Notes under the pieces: generated by a model
What the model was told of the DNA's origin: nothing
What the model saw: the letters and a program-made list of their open reading frames with translations, nothing else
Databases searched by the model: none
DNA from: Oligoflexia bacterium
GTDB taxonomy: Bacteria > Bdellovibrionota_G > JALEGL01
Length of the DNA: 64,000 bases
Assembly: GCA_035326705.1 (NCBI GenBank)
Contig: DAOLES010000001.1
Coordinates: 62,001 to 126,000, forward strand
Direction: 5' to 3'
Part shown: positions 50,296-59,269 of the stretch, piece by piece
How the letters are laid out: each line of letters opens with the position of its first letter
Position numbering within the stretch: position 1 is the stretch's first letter
Made by a program: the position numbers and the translations under genes

Positions 50296-51513
50296 AGAAT
50301 CGGAAGAATCCGATGTGTCAAATGATTGTAAAGCTTTTTGCCACTCTGCTTCTTGTAAAGCGTGCCTATGCTTCCTAGATTGAAAGGCATCATATTCTAA
50401 AGAAATTAAAAATTGAAAAACAAAAAAGCAGTAAGATAAAGTTATAAGCCAAGCTATAAATGTTGGTGCTTGGGTGCATAAACAAGCACATAAGCTGCCA
50501 AAAAATGCTAATTTATAACAAGTTATAGCTACTTTTTTGTGAGATAAATAATGACGTAATAATCTATGATGGATGTGGTCACCGTCTGGTTTCATGATTT
50601 TTTTAAAAAGCTGCTTTATAAAGGACCATGACTGCTTTAATGTGTGTGGTTGAAAGTGAAAGCTATCAAGGTGTTTGATTGCGCGTCGAGATAAAGCAAT
50701 ACCAGTATCTAAAATTGGGAGACTTAAAAATAAAAATACAACATAAATTGGATAGGGTACATTTTGTTGGCTGCCTGGAAATTGAGAAAAACAAGCCAAA
50801 GTAAAACCCAAACTAAGGCTACCACTGTCACCCATAAAAATTTTTGCCGGTGACCAGTTGAAGACTAAAAATGCACTTAAGCTTGCGATTAAAATTAAAC
50901 TCAACCAACCTAATATAGGTAGAGATATAAAAAAAGCTAAAATAGCAATTGAGGCCAGTGTAATCCAGGCAACACCTCCAGCTAATCCATCAATACCGTC
51001 AATGAAGTTAAAGGCATTTTGTAAACCCACTAAAAAAATAATTGTAATGGGTAAAGATAAATAACCAAGATCAATGGTGTAGCTTGCGCTTAAAGCAATA
51101 AACCTGACTTTAAAACCCAATATAAATACAACACAGGCAATAGCAATTTGAAAAAAAAGCTTATGTTTGGCTTTTAAATTATTTAGATCATCTACCATAC
51201 CCAGCAAAAAAGTTAGAGTGAGACCAATAAAGATTGCCAAGAAAGACGGGGTATCTTTTACAACTTGATAGAAAGCGGGTTTGAAGTGAAATAGAAATGC
51301 GATATTTAAAAAAGAAGCCCCAATAAAAGCTATGCCACCCAACCTTGGGGTAGGTTGAGTGTGTACTCTTCTTTTTTCTGGAAGGTCAAGTACATTAAAT
51401 TTATGGGATAAAAAAAGAATGACTTTTGTTAAAGCAAAACAAGTAAAAAAACTTATTAGTGCTAAAATAAAAGCAAAGATAAGTCGATCTTTTATAATAA
51501 AGGTTGGTAGCAT
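50281..51513 (-). CDS. wecA: Undecaprenyl-phosphate sugar-1-phosphate transferase (WecA/TagO-like)
   Basis: A 410-residue polytopic membrane enzyme (about 10-11 helices) that starts glycan synthesis by moving a HexNAc-1-phosphate onto undecaprenyl phosphate. Motifs are RRVHTQPTPRLGGIAFIGA, LGMVDDLNNLKAKHK with the Asp pair, NAFNFIDGIDGLAGGVA, FNWSPAKIFMGDSGSLSLG, and the substrate-specificity loop GDHIHHRLL. The C-terminus ends in a Ser-Asp repeat (DTSDSSDSSD). It is the likely initiating enzyme for the ABC-exported polysaccharide. Confidence 0.92.
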   Translation of the reverse strand: MLPTFIIKDRLIFAFILALISFFTCFALTKVILFLSHKFNVLDLPEKRRVHTQPTPRLGGIAFIGASFLNIAFLFHFKPAFYQVVKDTPSFLAIFIGLTLTFLLGMVDDLNNLKAKHKLFFQIAIACVVFILGFKVRFIALSASYTIDLGYLSLPITIIFLVGLQNAFNFIDGIDGLAGGVAWITLASIAILAFFISLPILGWLSLILIASLSAFLVFNWSPAKIFMGDSGSLSLGFTLACFSQFPGSQQNVPYPIYVVFLFLSLPILDTGIALSRRAIKHLDSFHFQPHTLKQSWSFIKQLFKKIMKPDGDHIHHRLLRHYLSHKKVAITCYKLAFFGSLCACLCTQAPTFIAWLITLSYCFFVFQFLISLEYDAFQSRKHRHALQEAEWQKALQSFDTSDSSDSSDFF

Positions 51514-51522
51514 TGGTTTCTA

Positions 51523-52536
51523 TTAACTCAGATCATCTTGATAGTTGAGCTGGCCTTCAAGAAGTTTTGCAATACTTTTTGTAGCGTCAATTTGTTCTAG
51601 AATGATTTTTAATATGGATGTCATGGGGACTGCCAAGAACATTCCAGGAATTCCCCAGACTAAACCCCAAAAAAGCAAGCACAAAAGAATTGTTACAGGA
51701 TGAAACCCTAACGTTTGACCTAAAAGTTTAGGTTCTAGGATATTTCCCCATATCATTTGGATGGCTATACTTAGAAATAGCAAAACATAAAAAGGAAAAG
51801 TAAAGCCAAATTGTAAAATGGCCAATGGTAAAGGAAGTAATACCGCAATAATAGAACCTATATTGGGAATAAAATTTAGTAAAAATGTTAAGACAGAAAA
51901 CATTAAAACCATTTCAACATTTAAAACACTCAGCAAAATTCCTTGCGACACTGCGGTTCCAAGAGAAATAAAAAATTTAGCAATACTGTATTGAGAGACT
52001 TGCTCTTGCATTAAATCTATTGTTTTTGAACGAACAGTATTTTTTTGTGTGCCAAAAAATAAAAATAATACAAAAATAATAATAAGACCCGCATTGCCCA
52101 AGATATTTAATAATTCACCACTAACATTGGTAATAAGGTCAAAGACAGGAATGTTTTGTAACATTGATTCTAAAGAATCAATGTTAAGTCGAATATTCCA
52201 TTTTTTTGCAATACTTTGTAAAAAGTTAAGTGATTCAATAACTTTATTTTGGTATTGGCCTGCATTTTGAGCAAAAGCTTGTAAGGACTGAACAATAAAT
52301 ACCACCAACATGCTTGCAAAAATTAAAAATCCCAACATTGTTACTAAAATGGAAAGATCACGCGATAGTTTGGCTTTTCTTTGTAAAAAAGAAGTTATTG
52401 GCAGAAATACGGCGTACATAAATACAGAAATAACAAAAGGAACAGCAATATTTTTCACGTAGGCAAGGGAAAAGGCTAAGGCTATCGCGGTTAAAATCAA
52501 TAGACAAGACTGCGAAAGCTTATCTGTTTTAGTCAT
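51523..52536 (-). CDS. AI-2E family membrane protein (PerM/TqsA-like)
   Basis: A 337-residue inner-membrane protein with about seven or eight helices, of the AI-2E (formerly UPF0118) family, whose members are linked to export of autoinducer-2 or to Na+/Li+/H+ antiport. The family core is FSVLTFLLNFIPNIGSIIAV and LLPLPLAILQFG, then IWGNILEPKLLGQTLGFHPV and FWGLVWGIPGMFLAVPMT. It is divergent from the LysR regulator across a region with two palindromes, so it may be that regulator's target. Confidence 0.88.
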   Translation of the reverse strand: MTKTDKLSQSCLLILTAIALAFSLAYVKNIAVPFVISVFMYAVFLPITSFLQRKAKLSRDLSILVTMLGFLIFASMLVVFIVQSLQAFAQNAGQYQNKVIESLNFLQSIAKKWNIRLNIDSLESMLQNIPVFDLITNVSGELLNILGNAGLIIIFVLFLFFGTQKNTVRSKTIDLMQEQVSQYSIAKFFISLGTAVSQGILLSVLNVEMVLMFSVLTFLLNFIPNIGSIIAVLLPLPLAILQFGFTFPFYVLLFLSIAIQMIWGNILEPKLLGQTLGFHPVTILLCLLFWGLVWGIPGMFLAVPMTSILKIILEQIDATKSIAKLLEGQLNYQDDLS

Positions 52537-52565
52537 GGTTTTTAACTATCGTTAAACATTGCAAG

Positions 52566-52580
52566 ATGCAAATATTGCAT
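52566..52580. promoter_or_regulatory. Palindrome with LysR-box pattern
   Basis: ATGCAAATATTGCAT is a perfect 6-3-6 palindrome containing the T-N11-A of LysR-type operators (T at 52567, A at 52579). It sits 30 bp upstream of the AI-2E gene and 135 bp upstream of the lysR gene, the classic place for such a site. An ATTTTTTT run follows, so a terminator-like hairpin is the alternative reading. Confidence 0.45.
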
Positions 52581-52639
52581 ATTTTTTTAAAACATAGATT
52601 TTGCCATCAAACCCCTACAAATGGACCTAGAATCTAAAA

Positions 52640-52663
52640 TGTTATATGAAAATAAATATAACA
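52640..52663. promoter_or_regulatory. Inverted repeat upstream of the lysR gene
   Basis: TGTTATAT and ATATAACA form a perfect 8-bp inverted repeat around an 8-base spacer. It covers the in-frame ATG at 52646, which argues for the downstream ATG at 52715 as the true start and for this repeat being an operator. Confidence 0.4.
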
Positions 52664-52714
52664 AATCAAATTAATATTCTTGAATTTTGGATAAATTTTA
52701 TTTATATTAAAGAA

Positions 52715-53611
52715 ATGGAATTTCATGATCTTGAAGTATTTGTTGTTGTTACGCAAGAAAAAAGTTTTTCTAGAGCAGCAAAAAAAATATTTAGAACTCA
52801 GCCAGCTGTCAGTTTAGCTATCAGAAGATTAGAAGAAGAAATGGGAGGACCGGTTTTTGATAGAGCCAGTAAAGAACCTATCTTAACGGATATAGGTAGA
52901 ATTTTATATGAGTATGCTAGAGAGCTCCTTAATTTGAGAAATCAAGTTATACCAGCAGTAGAAGAATTAAAAAGCCTAAAACGAGGAATCATACGCATTG
53001 GGGCAAATGAAACAGGAGCAGTGTTTTTATTGCCACATATTGTTGAGTACAGAAAGCAATTTCCGGATATCAAAGTTGAAGTTCTTCGATTTAAATCCAA
53101 TATGATTCCTGATGAAATCATGAAAAGAAATATTGATTTAGGAATTATAGGCTATGATCCAAAAGACCCCCATTTGGCTGCCCCTATCGTTTATGAAGAT
53201 CACTTGTCCCTGGTTGTTTATCCATCGCACAGATTTGCTAAACAAAAAAAAGTTAATATCAAAGATTTATCAGGTGAAACTTTTGCAGCTCATTTTGTTA
53301 GAGCTAGCTTTAGAGATCAAATCATAAGTTTATTTGAAAAAAAAGGTGTGCCACTTAATATTGACGTAGAACTGCCTACAGTTGAGGCTATAAAACAATT
53401 TGTTGAAATGAAGCAAGCTGTAGCCATGATTCCAAGTATGTGCATAGAAAATGAAGTTCGTTCTAAACGTTTGGTAGATATAGAGGTGCCAGAAATTAAG
53501 GTGATACAAAAAAAATTAAGGGCAGTTCATATTAAAGGGAAAACCCATACTTCGTTTGCAGCCAGAGCGTTTATTTCTATTTTGCAAAAAAATAAAGATA
53601 TAAAGCTTTAA
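52715..53611 (+). CDS. LysR-family transcriptional regulator
   Basis: A 298-residue LysR regulator. The N-terminal winged helix-turn-helix is MEFHDLEVFVVVTQEKSFSR then RTQPAVSLAIRRLEEEMGGP, ending LTDIGRILYEYA. A coiled-coil linker leads to a periplasmic-binding-like effector domain (about 90-290). I prefer the ATG at 52715. The upstream ATG at 52646 would add 23 residues not found in the family and lies in a palindrome. It converges with an EamA transporter gene (four-base overlap) and is divergent from the AI-2E gene. The effector is unknown. Confidence 0.9.
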   Translation: MEFHDLEVFVVVTQEKSFSRAAKKIFRTQPAVSLAIRRLEEEMGGPVFDRASKEPILTDIGRILYEYARELLNLRNQVIPAVEELKSLKRGIIRIGANETGAVFLLPHIVEYRKQFPDIKVEVLRFKSNMIPDEIMKRNIDLGIIGYDPKDPHLAAPIVYEDHLSLVVYPSHRFAKQKKVNIKDLSGETFAAHFVRASFRDQIISLFEKKGVPLNIDVELPTVEAIKQFVEMKQAVAMIPSMCIENEVRSKRLVDIEVPEIKVIQKKLRAVHIKGKTHTSFAARAFISILQKNKDIKL

Positions 53612-54480
53612 GCCTTTTGTTCAAGATCAAATTTAGATTTCTTAGCATTCATTTTTGCAGTAAATATACCACAGGCAATAATGATTGAGGCACCGAGCAA
53701 TGCCCATATATCTGGGCGATCATTAAAGATAGTTATCCCAAAGATATAGCCAAACACTGGGCCAATATAGCTAAATAAAGCAAGAGTACTGGCTCTTTCT
53801 AGACGTAAAGCATACGTCATACATATTTGCGCTACCATGGCAGAAATGCCAGATAGGCATAAGTAAATCCAGTTTTTAAATGATAAAGGTGTCCAATAGT
53901 AAATTGCTGTTGGTAGAGAAAGTATGCTTGAAAAAAAAACAAAATAAAAAACAATGGTGACTGGAGTGTCTGTCTTTCTTAGTTTTCTGATGACTAATGA
54001 TATAATTGCAACACCAATGGCAGTACTTATTGCAGATGCTGTGGGAACCAGCGCAACACTTAAGTTAGGTTTTATAATCAAACTTAAACCCAATAAAAAT
54101 AAAGGAATCATCCAAAAAACAAAGCTATGTGATTTTTCTTGAGCAATCCATGGGGATAAGAAAGCAACAAACAATGGTGACGTAGAAACAAGGACCATAA
54201 CGTCACCAAGGGGTAAATTCATAACTGCAAAAATAAAAAACTGCAGTTGAATGGCACCATAAAGACCTCTTAAAAATAATAGTTTTCTTTTTGTTCCCCA
54301 TAAAGATAGACCTTGATGCTTGGCTATTGCAAAAAGAATTGGAATAGGAATAATAGATCTAAAAAATACTGCTTGAAAATGATTGGCTTCATCGCTGGCA
54401 AGTTTAATGTAAGTAGAAGTCACTACAAAGAGTAGTGAAGATAAAATATTCCAAAATATGCCAGATTTAAAAAAATGCAC
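53608..54480 (-). CDS. EamA/DMT-family transporter
   Basis: A 290-residue drug/metabolite transporter with ten hydrophobic helices in two EamA repeats. The repeats show the familiar patterns FFRSIIPIPILFAIA and LPLGDVMVLVSTSPLFVAF in the first half, and AQICMTYALRLERASTLALF with YIGPVFGYIFGITIFNDRP in the second. Members export amino acids, metabolites or S-adenosylmethionine; the substrate here is not predictable. Its stop overlaps that of the lysR gene. Confidence 0.88.
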   Translation of the reverse strand: MHFFKSGIFWNILSSLLFVVTSTYIKLASDEANHFQAVFFRSIIPIPILFAIAKHQGLSLWGTKRKLLFLRGLYGAIQLQFFIFAVMNLPLGDVMVLVSTSPLFVAFLSPWIAQEKSHSFVFWMIPLFLLGLSLIIKPNLSVALVPTASAISTAIGVAIISLVIRKLRKTDTPVTIVFYFVFFSSILSLPTAIYYWTPLSFKNWIYLCLSGISAMVAQICMTYALRLERASTLALFSYIGPVFGYIFGITIFNDRPDIWALLGASIIIACGIFTAKMNAKKSKFDLEQKA

Positions 54481-54649
54481 GACTTCTTGTACGCGTATTT
54501 ACTCTATTGGGCAATAACTAAAACCCCCTATTGATGATATTAGATAAGACTTAGACAGGCATAAATAAAGATAAGCGATACTCTAAAGTAATGATGAAAA
54601 ATGATGAGATAAGTTTGTTGTTTTTTAGTTTATAAAGTATGAAAAACAC

Positions 54650-55975
54650 ATGTTAAATATGAGTATACCTAACTACTTTAAACAACGCCGTCAACAGCTG
54701 GTTGATTCAATTGATGAAGGGGTTTTTATTTTCCCGTCTATTCAAGAAGGCAGAGGGGCAGTCATTAATTATCTTTATCGTCAAGATAGCAGTTTTTACT
54801 ATTTGTCCGGTTTTGACGAGGCAGATGCTTGTATGGCCATTGTAAAAACCAACAATCAACACAAATTTATTCTTTTTGCTCAAGATAGAGAGCCTAGCAA
54901 AGAGTTATGGGATGGTGAACGTTATGGTTTAAAAAGAATTAAGGAAGTTTTTTCAGCTGATGAAGTTTATCATTTAACCGACTTAGAAAAAGAGTTAGCA
55001 AAGGTTTTATCAGAGCATAAAAACGTTTATTACAGCTATGGGCATAATGAAGTATTTGATAAAAAAGTATTTTCCACACTGGATATTGTTCGCAAAATGC
55101 GGGGTAGAAGTGGCAAAGGTCTGTTAACATTAAAAGATCCCGTTGAAATATTAGGTGAGTTGAGAATTATTAAAAAAACAGAAGAAATAGAGAAAATCAG
55201 ACGTGCATGTGATGCTTCTGTCATTGGGCATAACGCTATTTTAAGCCAAGCAAAAGCGGGTATGACAGAAAGACAAGTGGAAGCAATTTTTGAATACAAT
55301 GCAAAAATGAATGGCTGTAGTAAAACTGGTTACTCCAGTATTGTTGCAGCAGGTGCAAATGCAACTTGTCTTCACTATGTTAGAAACAGTGATGAATTAA
55401 AAGAAGGTGATTTATGTTTGGTTGATGCAGGAGGAGAATATGATTATTATTCTGCTGATATTACCAGAACTTTTCCTGTCTCTGGTAAGTTTAGCCAAGA
55501 GCAAAAAGAAATTTATGAATTGGTTTTAAAGGCACAAAAGGCCACAATTGCAGCACTAAAGCCTGGAGTACTTTATGAAAATAATTATAAGGTTTCTTGT
55601 GAGGTTATGACCCAAGGTTTGATAGATCTGGGTATTTTACATGGAAGCTTAGAAGAAAACCTTGAAAAAATGACTGTAAAAAAGTTTTTTCCTCATAATA
55701 TTGGCCACTGGTTAGGGCTTGATATCCATGATGTGGGCTTGTATTTAGATGAGGATGGTCGTTCTAGAACTTTACAAGAAGGTATGTTTTTGACGGTAGA
55801 GCCAGGTTTGTATTTTAATCCCGAAGACGATTCGTATCCTGAAAAATATAAAGGTATTGGGGTAAGAATAGAGGATGATATTTTGATTACAGCAGATGGC
55901 CATGAAAACTTAACAAGAGGTGTGCCTAAAGAAGTTGAAGAGATTGAAGCTGTTCGACAACATGCATTTAAATAA
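54650..55975 (+). CDS. pepP: Xaa-Pro aminopeptidase (aminopeptidase P)
   Basis: A 441-residue M24B metallopeptidase that removes an N-terminal residue before proline. The N-terminal domain has FIFPSIQEGRGAVINYLYRQ and SSFYYLSGFDE. The pita-bread catalytic domain starts near 175, with metal ligands in CLVDAGGEYDYYSADITRTF, HNIGHWLGLDIHDVG, TVEPGLYF and GVRIEDDILIT. Length and motifs match PepP. Start ATG 54650; ATG 54659 is equally possible. A methyltransferase gene follows after 13 bases. Confidence 0.94.
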   Translation: MLNMSIPNYFKQRRQQLVDSIDEGVFIFPSIQEGRGAVINYLYRQDSSFYYLSGFDEADACMAIVKTNNQHKFILFAQDREPSKELWDGERYGLKRIKEVFSADEVYHLTDLEKELAKVLSEHKNVYYSYGHNEVFDKKVFSTLDIVRKMRGRSGKGLLTLKDPVEILGELRIIKKTEEIEKIRRACDASVIGHNAILSQAKAGMTERQVEAIFEYNAKMNGCSKTGYSSIVAAGANATCLHYVRNSDELKEGDLCLVDAGGEYDYYSADITRTFPVSGKFSQEQKEIYELVLKAQKATIAALKPGVLYENNYKVSCEVMTQGLIDLGILHGSLEENLEKMTVKKFFPHNIGHWLGLDIHDVGLYLDEDGRSRTLQEGMFLTVEPGLYFNPEDDSYPEKYKGIGVRIEDDILITADGHENLTRGVPKEVEEIEAVRQHAFK

Positions 55976-55988
55976 TGTTTGGTAAATA

Positions 55989-56783
55989 ATGTATAGTAAA
56001 TATGAATTGTATGAGGCTTCTGTTCAAGATCCTCAAGCGGAAGTCGAGTTTTGGCAGCAGGCAAGTCAGGAGTTAAGAGGGAAACCTGTGCGTAGTATGC
56101 GTGAAGACTTCTGTGCCACTTTTTGGAACGCGGCAACATGGGTCAAACAACATCATGATAATACAGCAGTAGCCGTTGATATATCTGAAGATGTACTAGA
56201 CTACGGTAAAAAAAAACATTTTAATCAACTGTCTTCTTCAGAGCAAAGTCGATTACATGTCATTCAAGGTGATGTGATGAAAGTCAATGATCCAAAAGTT
56301 GATATGGTAACAGTATCTAACTTTTCTATTTTCTTTTTCAAAGAGCGTCAGAAACTATTGGCCTATTTAAAAAAAACACTAAGTGTAATCAATGACAATG
56401 GCTTTATTTGTGTTGATGTATTAGGTGGAACACAATCTGAAGATGATGACTATGAAGAGCGAGAGTTTAACATCCCTGGACATAAGGAAGATATAACCTA
56501 TGTCTGGGAACAAGAAGCTTATAATCCAATTACACGCGAAACCAAGTATTCAATTCATTACAAATTTAAAAATAAGAAAAAAATGAAGCGGGCATTTACA
56601 TATGATTGGCGGATGTGGAGTATTCCTGAGTTAAAAGACTTAATGCTAGAAGCCGGCTTTAAAGATGTTGTGATTTATTGGGAAGAAGATGATGAAGATG
56701 GTGAAGGTAGTGGTGTTTACTCAAGACATGATGACGCAGAAAACTGTGCTTCATGGATTGCTTATGTGATTGGGTTAAAATAA
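55989..56783 (+). CDS. Class I SAM-dependent methyltransferase
   Basis: A 264-residue methyltransferase with a Rossmann fold. The N-terminal KYELYEASVQDPQAEVEFW and SMREDFCATFWNAATW form the glycine-poor SAM entry typical of this subfamily. AVDISEDVLDYGKKKH binds the ribose, DVMKVNDPKVDMVTVSNFSI is motif II/III, and the C-terminus is acidic (EEDDEDGEGS). The substrate is unknown. It is 13 bp behind pepP and probably co-transcribed. Confidence 0.85.
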   Translation: MYSKYELYEASVQDPQAEVEFWQQASQELRGKPVRSMREDFCATFWNAATWVKQHHDNTAVAVDISEDVLDYGKKKHFNQLSSSEQSRLHVIQGDVMKVNDPKVDMVTVSNFSIFFFKERQKLLAYLKKTLSVINDNGFICVDVLGGTQSEDDDYEEREFNIPGHKEDITYVWEQEAYNPITRETKYSIHYKFKNKKKMKRAFTYDWRMWSIPELKDLMLEAGFKDVVIYWEEDDEDGEGSGVYSRHDDAENCASWIAYVIGLK

Positions 56784-56857
56784 AATGCTTACACTGAGGA
56801 CTAACAGTAGAATACAATAGCTTCTTTGTTATTTTGGCGCTGTTATAATAGCTTAGG

Positions 56858-57283
56858 TTACTGGCATTTAAATTCCATTGTGACCTGGTAGTTTTCACCT
56901 AAAATTGTGTCTGTAGCAATACCACTCATCCCAACAATTTCTCCAGCATTCTGACCTGATGAATTGTCACTTGTTGTAAAAATACCCGCGCCAACAATTT
57001 CTGCAGCTTTACTAACTTTTTTTGCTGCCTTATAAGTACTTTCATCCATTTCACCAACATACTTTTGTTCTTCAGAAACAATAGCATAACCCTTTCTTTC
57101 ATTTTTTTTACAAAAGCGCTTTGCTTGTTTTAAAGCATTTTGGGCACCTTGTTGCTTTGTTTCAGCTTTAACCGAGACTTTATGCAAATTGTTTAAGCCA
57201 GGTCTAACATCCTTATAACCTCCACAAGACATAATCATTACTGTTAATAATGTGCAAAAAATAGTATGGGTTTGTTTTTTCAT
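56858..57283 (-). CDS. Lipoprotein of unknown function
   Basis: A 141-residue predicted lipoprotein. The signal TIFCTLLTVMIMSCGG has a good lipobox (IMSC). The mature part has SVKAETKQQGAQNALKQAKR, a Cys-containing RFCKKNERKGYAIV segment, a helix-rich stretch (YKAAKKVSKAAEIVGAG) and ends FKCQ. I recall similar uncharacterised lipoproteins in marine Gram-negatives but no function. The start at 57283 is set by an AAGGA eight bases upstream. The next gene upstream on this strand ends the suf operon region 95 bp away. Confidence 0.75.
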   Translation of the reverse strand: MKKQTHTIFCTLLTVMIMSCGGYKDVRPGLNNLHKVSVKAETKQQGAQNALKQAKRFCKKNERKGYAIVSEEQKYVGEMDESTYKAAKKVSKAAEIVGAGIFTTSDNSSGQNAGEIVGMSGIATDTILGENYQVTMEFKCQ

Positions 57284-57377
57284 TTTCATATTCCTTATCA
57301 ATCTATTTTATACGGTAAATATAATCAATTAAAATGAACTGAAAATGAACAGAAGCAATTATAGTTTAAAATATACT

Positions 57378-58007
57378 TTACATTAAGCCCAACTCTAAAC
57401 GTGCGGCTTCACTGATCATATCTTTATGCCATGGGGGTTCCCAAGTAAGATCTATCTTTACATCTTTTACTGTTGGAACAGACTTGGCTTTTTGTTCAAT
57501 TTCTGCGGGTAGAGTTTCAGCAGCAGGACAGTTGGGGGTGGTCAGGGTCATTGTTATGGTTGCAACATTGTCTTTATCAAGAGTGATATTATAAATTAAA
57601 CCTAAATCATAAACATTTACTGGAATTTCAGGGTCATAAACAGTTTTTAATTCTTCAATAATCATTTGTTCTAGCTCTGTATTATTAGAAGGTAATTTAG
57701 GTTTATTAGGGTTTTCTATAGCAAAACCTTCCATGTTATCTTGACGTTTCCAATCTACTTTTGCGCCATATAAGTTTTGGGCACTTTTTGCATCAATATG
57801 AGTAGTAAAATGTTCTAACTGAATCACAACATCATCAGGTTTTTTTTGATGTACTTCTTCTAAAGAAAAATAATATTTATATTTATCAATTAACGTTTCA
57901 GTAATTTGTATTCTAAGAACCATATGGTCTTTATTAGAAGCTTCAATAAAAGCTAAAACTTTTTCTTTTGCAAGATCGCTAAATTTTATATTAAGTGAGT
58001 TATTCAT
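57378..58007 (-). CDS. sufT: Fusion of a cysteine-less A-type carrier domain with a SufT/DUF59 domain
   Basis: A 209-residue protein at the end of the suf operon. Residues 1-105 resemble IscA/SufA A-type carriers (LYGAKVDWKRQDNMEGFAIE then NPN near the end of the domain), but the cluster cysteines SGCSG and CGCG are absent, as in the N-terminal domain of NfuA. Residues 108-209 are a MIP18/DUF59 (SufT) domain with VYDPEIPVNVYDLGLIYNI and the conserved TTPNCPAAETLP cysteine. This probably helps hand clusters to target proteins. It overlaps sufS by one base. The domain combination is unusual to me. Confidence 0.85.
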   Translation of the reverse strand: MNNSLNIKFSDLAKEKVLAFIEASNKDHMVLRIQITETLIDKYKYYFSLEEVHQKKPDDVVIQLEHFTTHIDAKSAQNLYGAKVDWKRQDNMEGFAIENPNKPKLPSNNTELEQMIIEELKTVYDPEIPVNVYDLGLIYNITLDKDNVATITMTLTTPNCPAAETLPAEIEQKAKSVPTVKDVKIDLTWEPPWHKDMISEAARLELGLM

Positions 58008-59260
58008 TATTTTCCTAACATTTTAATAGCTTTTCTAAGCGCGGTTATAAAATAATCAACTTCATTAAGTGTGTTGTACATTGCAAAGGAAGCCCTACAA
58101 GACGAGTTGATTTTAAAATGATCCATAATAGGTTGAGCACAATGATGGCCTGAACGAACAGCTATACCCATTTGGTCTAGAATCATTGCAATATCGTTAG
58201 AATGAATATTTTCATGATAAAAAGAAAGTATGGCTGATTTATTTTGTGTATGACCTAATATTTTAATTCCAGGAATAGTTTTTATTAACTCTTGAGCTGA
58301 TTCTAGTAAACGATGTTCGTGAAGTTCAAGTTCATCAATATTGAATTGATTAAAGTAGTCAAGACTTGCTCCAAATGCAACCGCACCCATAATATTTGGT
58401 GTCCCAGCTTCAAAACGTGCTGGAGCAAGCTTATAGGTAGATTTAAGTGTGGTAACTTGATCAATCATTTCACCTCCACCATGAAACGGAGGTAAAGAGT
58501 TAAGAAGGTTCTCTTTACCATAAAGGGCACCAAAACCTGTTGGGCCGTAAAGTTTATGAGCAGAAAACATCAAAAAATCACAGTTTATGTCTTGGACGTC
58601 TATTTTTTTATGAGCAACACTTTGAGCAGCATCAAGAATAGTTAAAGCATTATGTTCATGAGCTAGGTCAATAATGTTTTTTATTGGGTTAATTGTTCCT
58701 AAGGCATTTGATATATGTGAGAAAGCCACAAGTTTAGTTTTAGAATTAAGAAGAGATTTATAAGATTCTAAATTTAATTCTCCCATATCATTGATTGGGA
58801 TTACTTTTATTTGAGCTCCAGTTGATTGAGCAAGCATTTGCCAGGGAACAATATTAGAATGGTGTTCCATTTCAGTGATGATAATTTCATCATTAGGATT
58901 TATTGTTGATTGCAAAACATGGGCAAGCAAATTACTGGCTTCAGTTACACCACGTAAAAAAATAATTTCATTTTCAGATTGAGCTCCCAGCAATGTTTGA
59001 ATTTTTTTGCGAGTATCTTCTAATAATAATGTGGAACGTTGGCTTAAAGTATGAATGCCACGATGAACATTTGCATAGTCATGCTTTAAAAAGTTACACA
59101 ATTGATCAATCATTTGGTTTGGTTTTTGTGTAGATGCTGCGTTATCAAAATATACCAAAGGTTTAGAGTTGATTGTTTGATTTAAGATTGGAAAATCTTT
59201 TCTAACGCTATCAATATCAAACTTTTTCTTATTAGTAATATCTTTTTGTTGCATATACAT
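58007..59260 (-). CDS. sufS: Cysteine desulfurase SufS
   Basis: A 417-residue PLP enzyme that supplies sulfur from cysteine for Fe-S assembly. YFDNAASTQKPNQMID, HRGIHTLSQRST, TEMEHHSNIVPWQ, DAAQSVAHKKID, the PLP lysine in FSAHKLYGPTGFGALYG (about 224) and the persulfide cysteine in SSCRASFAMYNT near 373 identify SufS. RSGHHCAQP is also typical. No SufE or SufU partner is in the window. It lies between sufD and the SufT-like fusion in one minus-strand operon. Confidence 0.96.
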   Translation of the reverse strand: MYMQQKDITNKKKFDIDSVRKDFPILNQTINSKPLVYFDNAASTQKPNQMIDQLCNFLKHDYANVHRGIHTLSQRSTLLLEDTRKKIQTLLGAQSENEIIFLRGVTEASNLLAHVLQSTINPNDEIIITEMEHHSNIVPWQMLAQSTGAQIKVIPINDMGELNLESYKSLLNSKTKLVAFSHISNALGTINPIKNIIDLAHEHNALTILDAAQSVAHKKIDVQDINCDFLMFSAHKLYGPTGFGALYGKENLLNSLPPFHGGGEMIDQVTTLKSTYKLAPARFEAGTPNIMGAVAFGASLDYFNQFNIDELELHEHRLLESAQELIKTIPGIKILGHTQNKSAILSFYHENIHSNDIAMILDQMGIAVRSGHHCAQPIMDHFKINSSCRASFAMYNTLNEVDYFITALRKAIKMLGK

Positions 59261-59269
59261 GGTATCTTA

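Noticed and set aside
52646..52714. 23-residue N-terminal extension of the LysR regulator
   Set aside because: It does not belong to the winged-helix domain and its ATG lies inside an inverted repeat.
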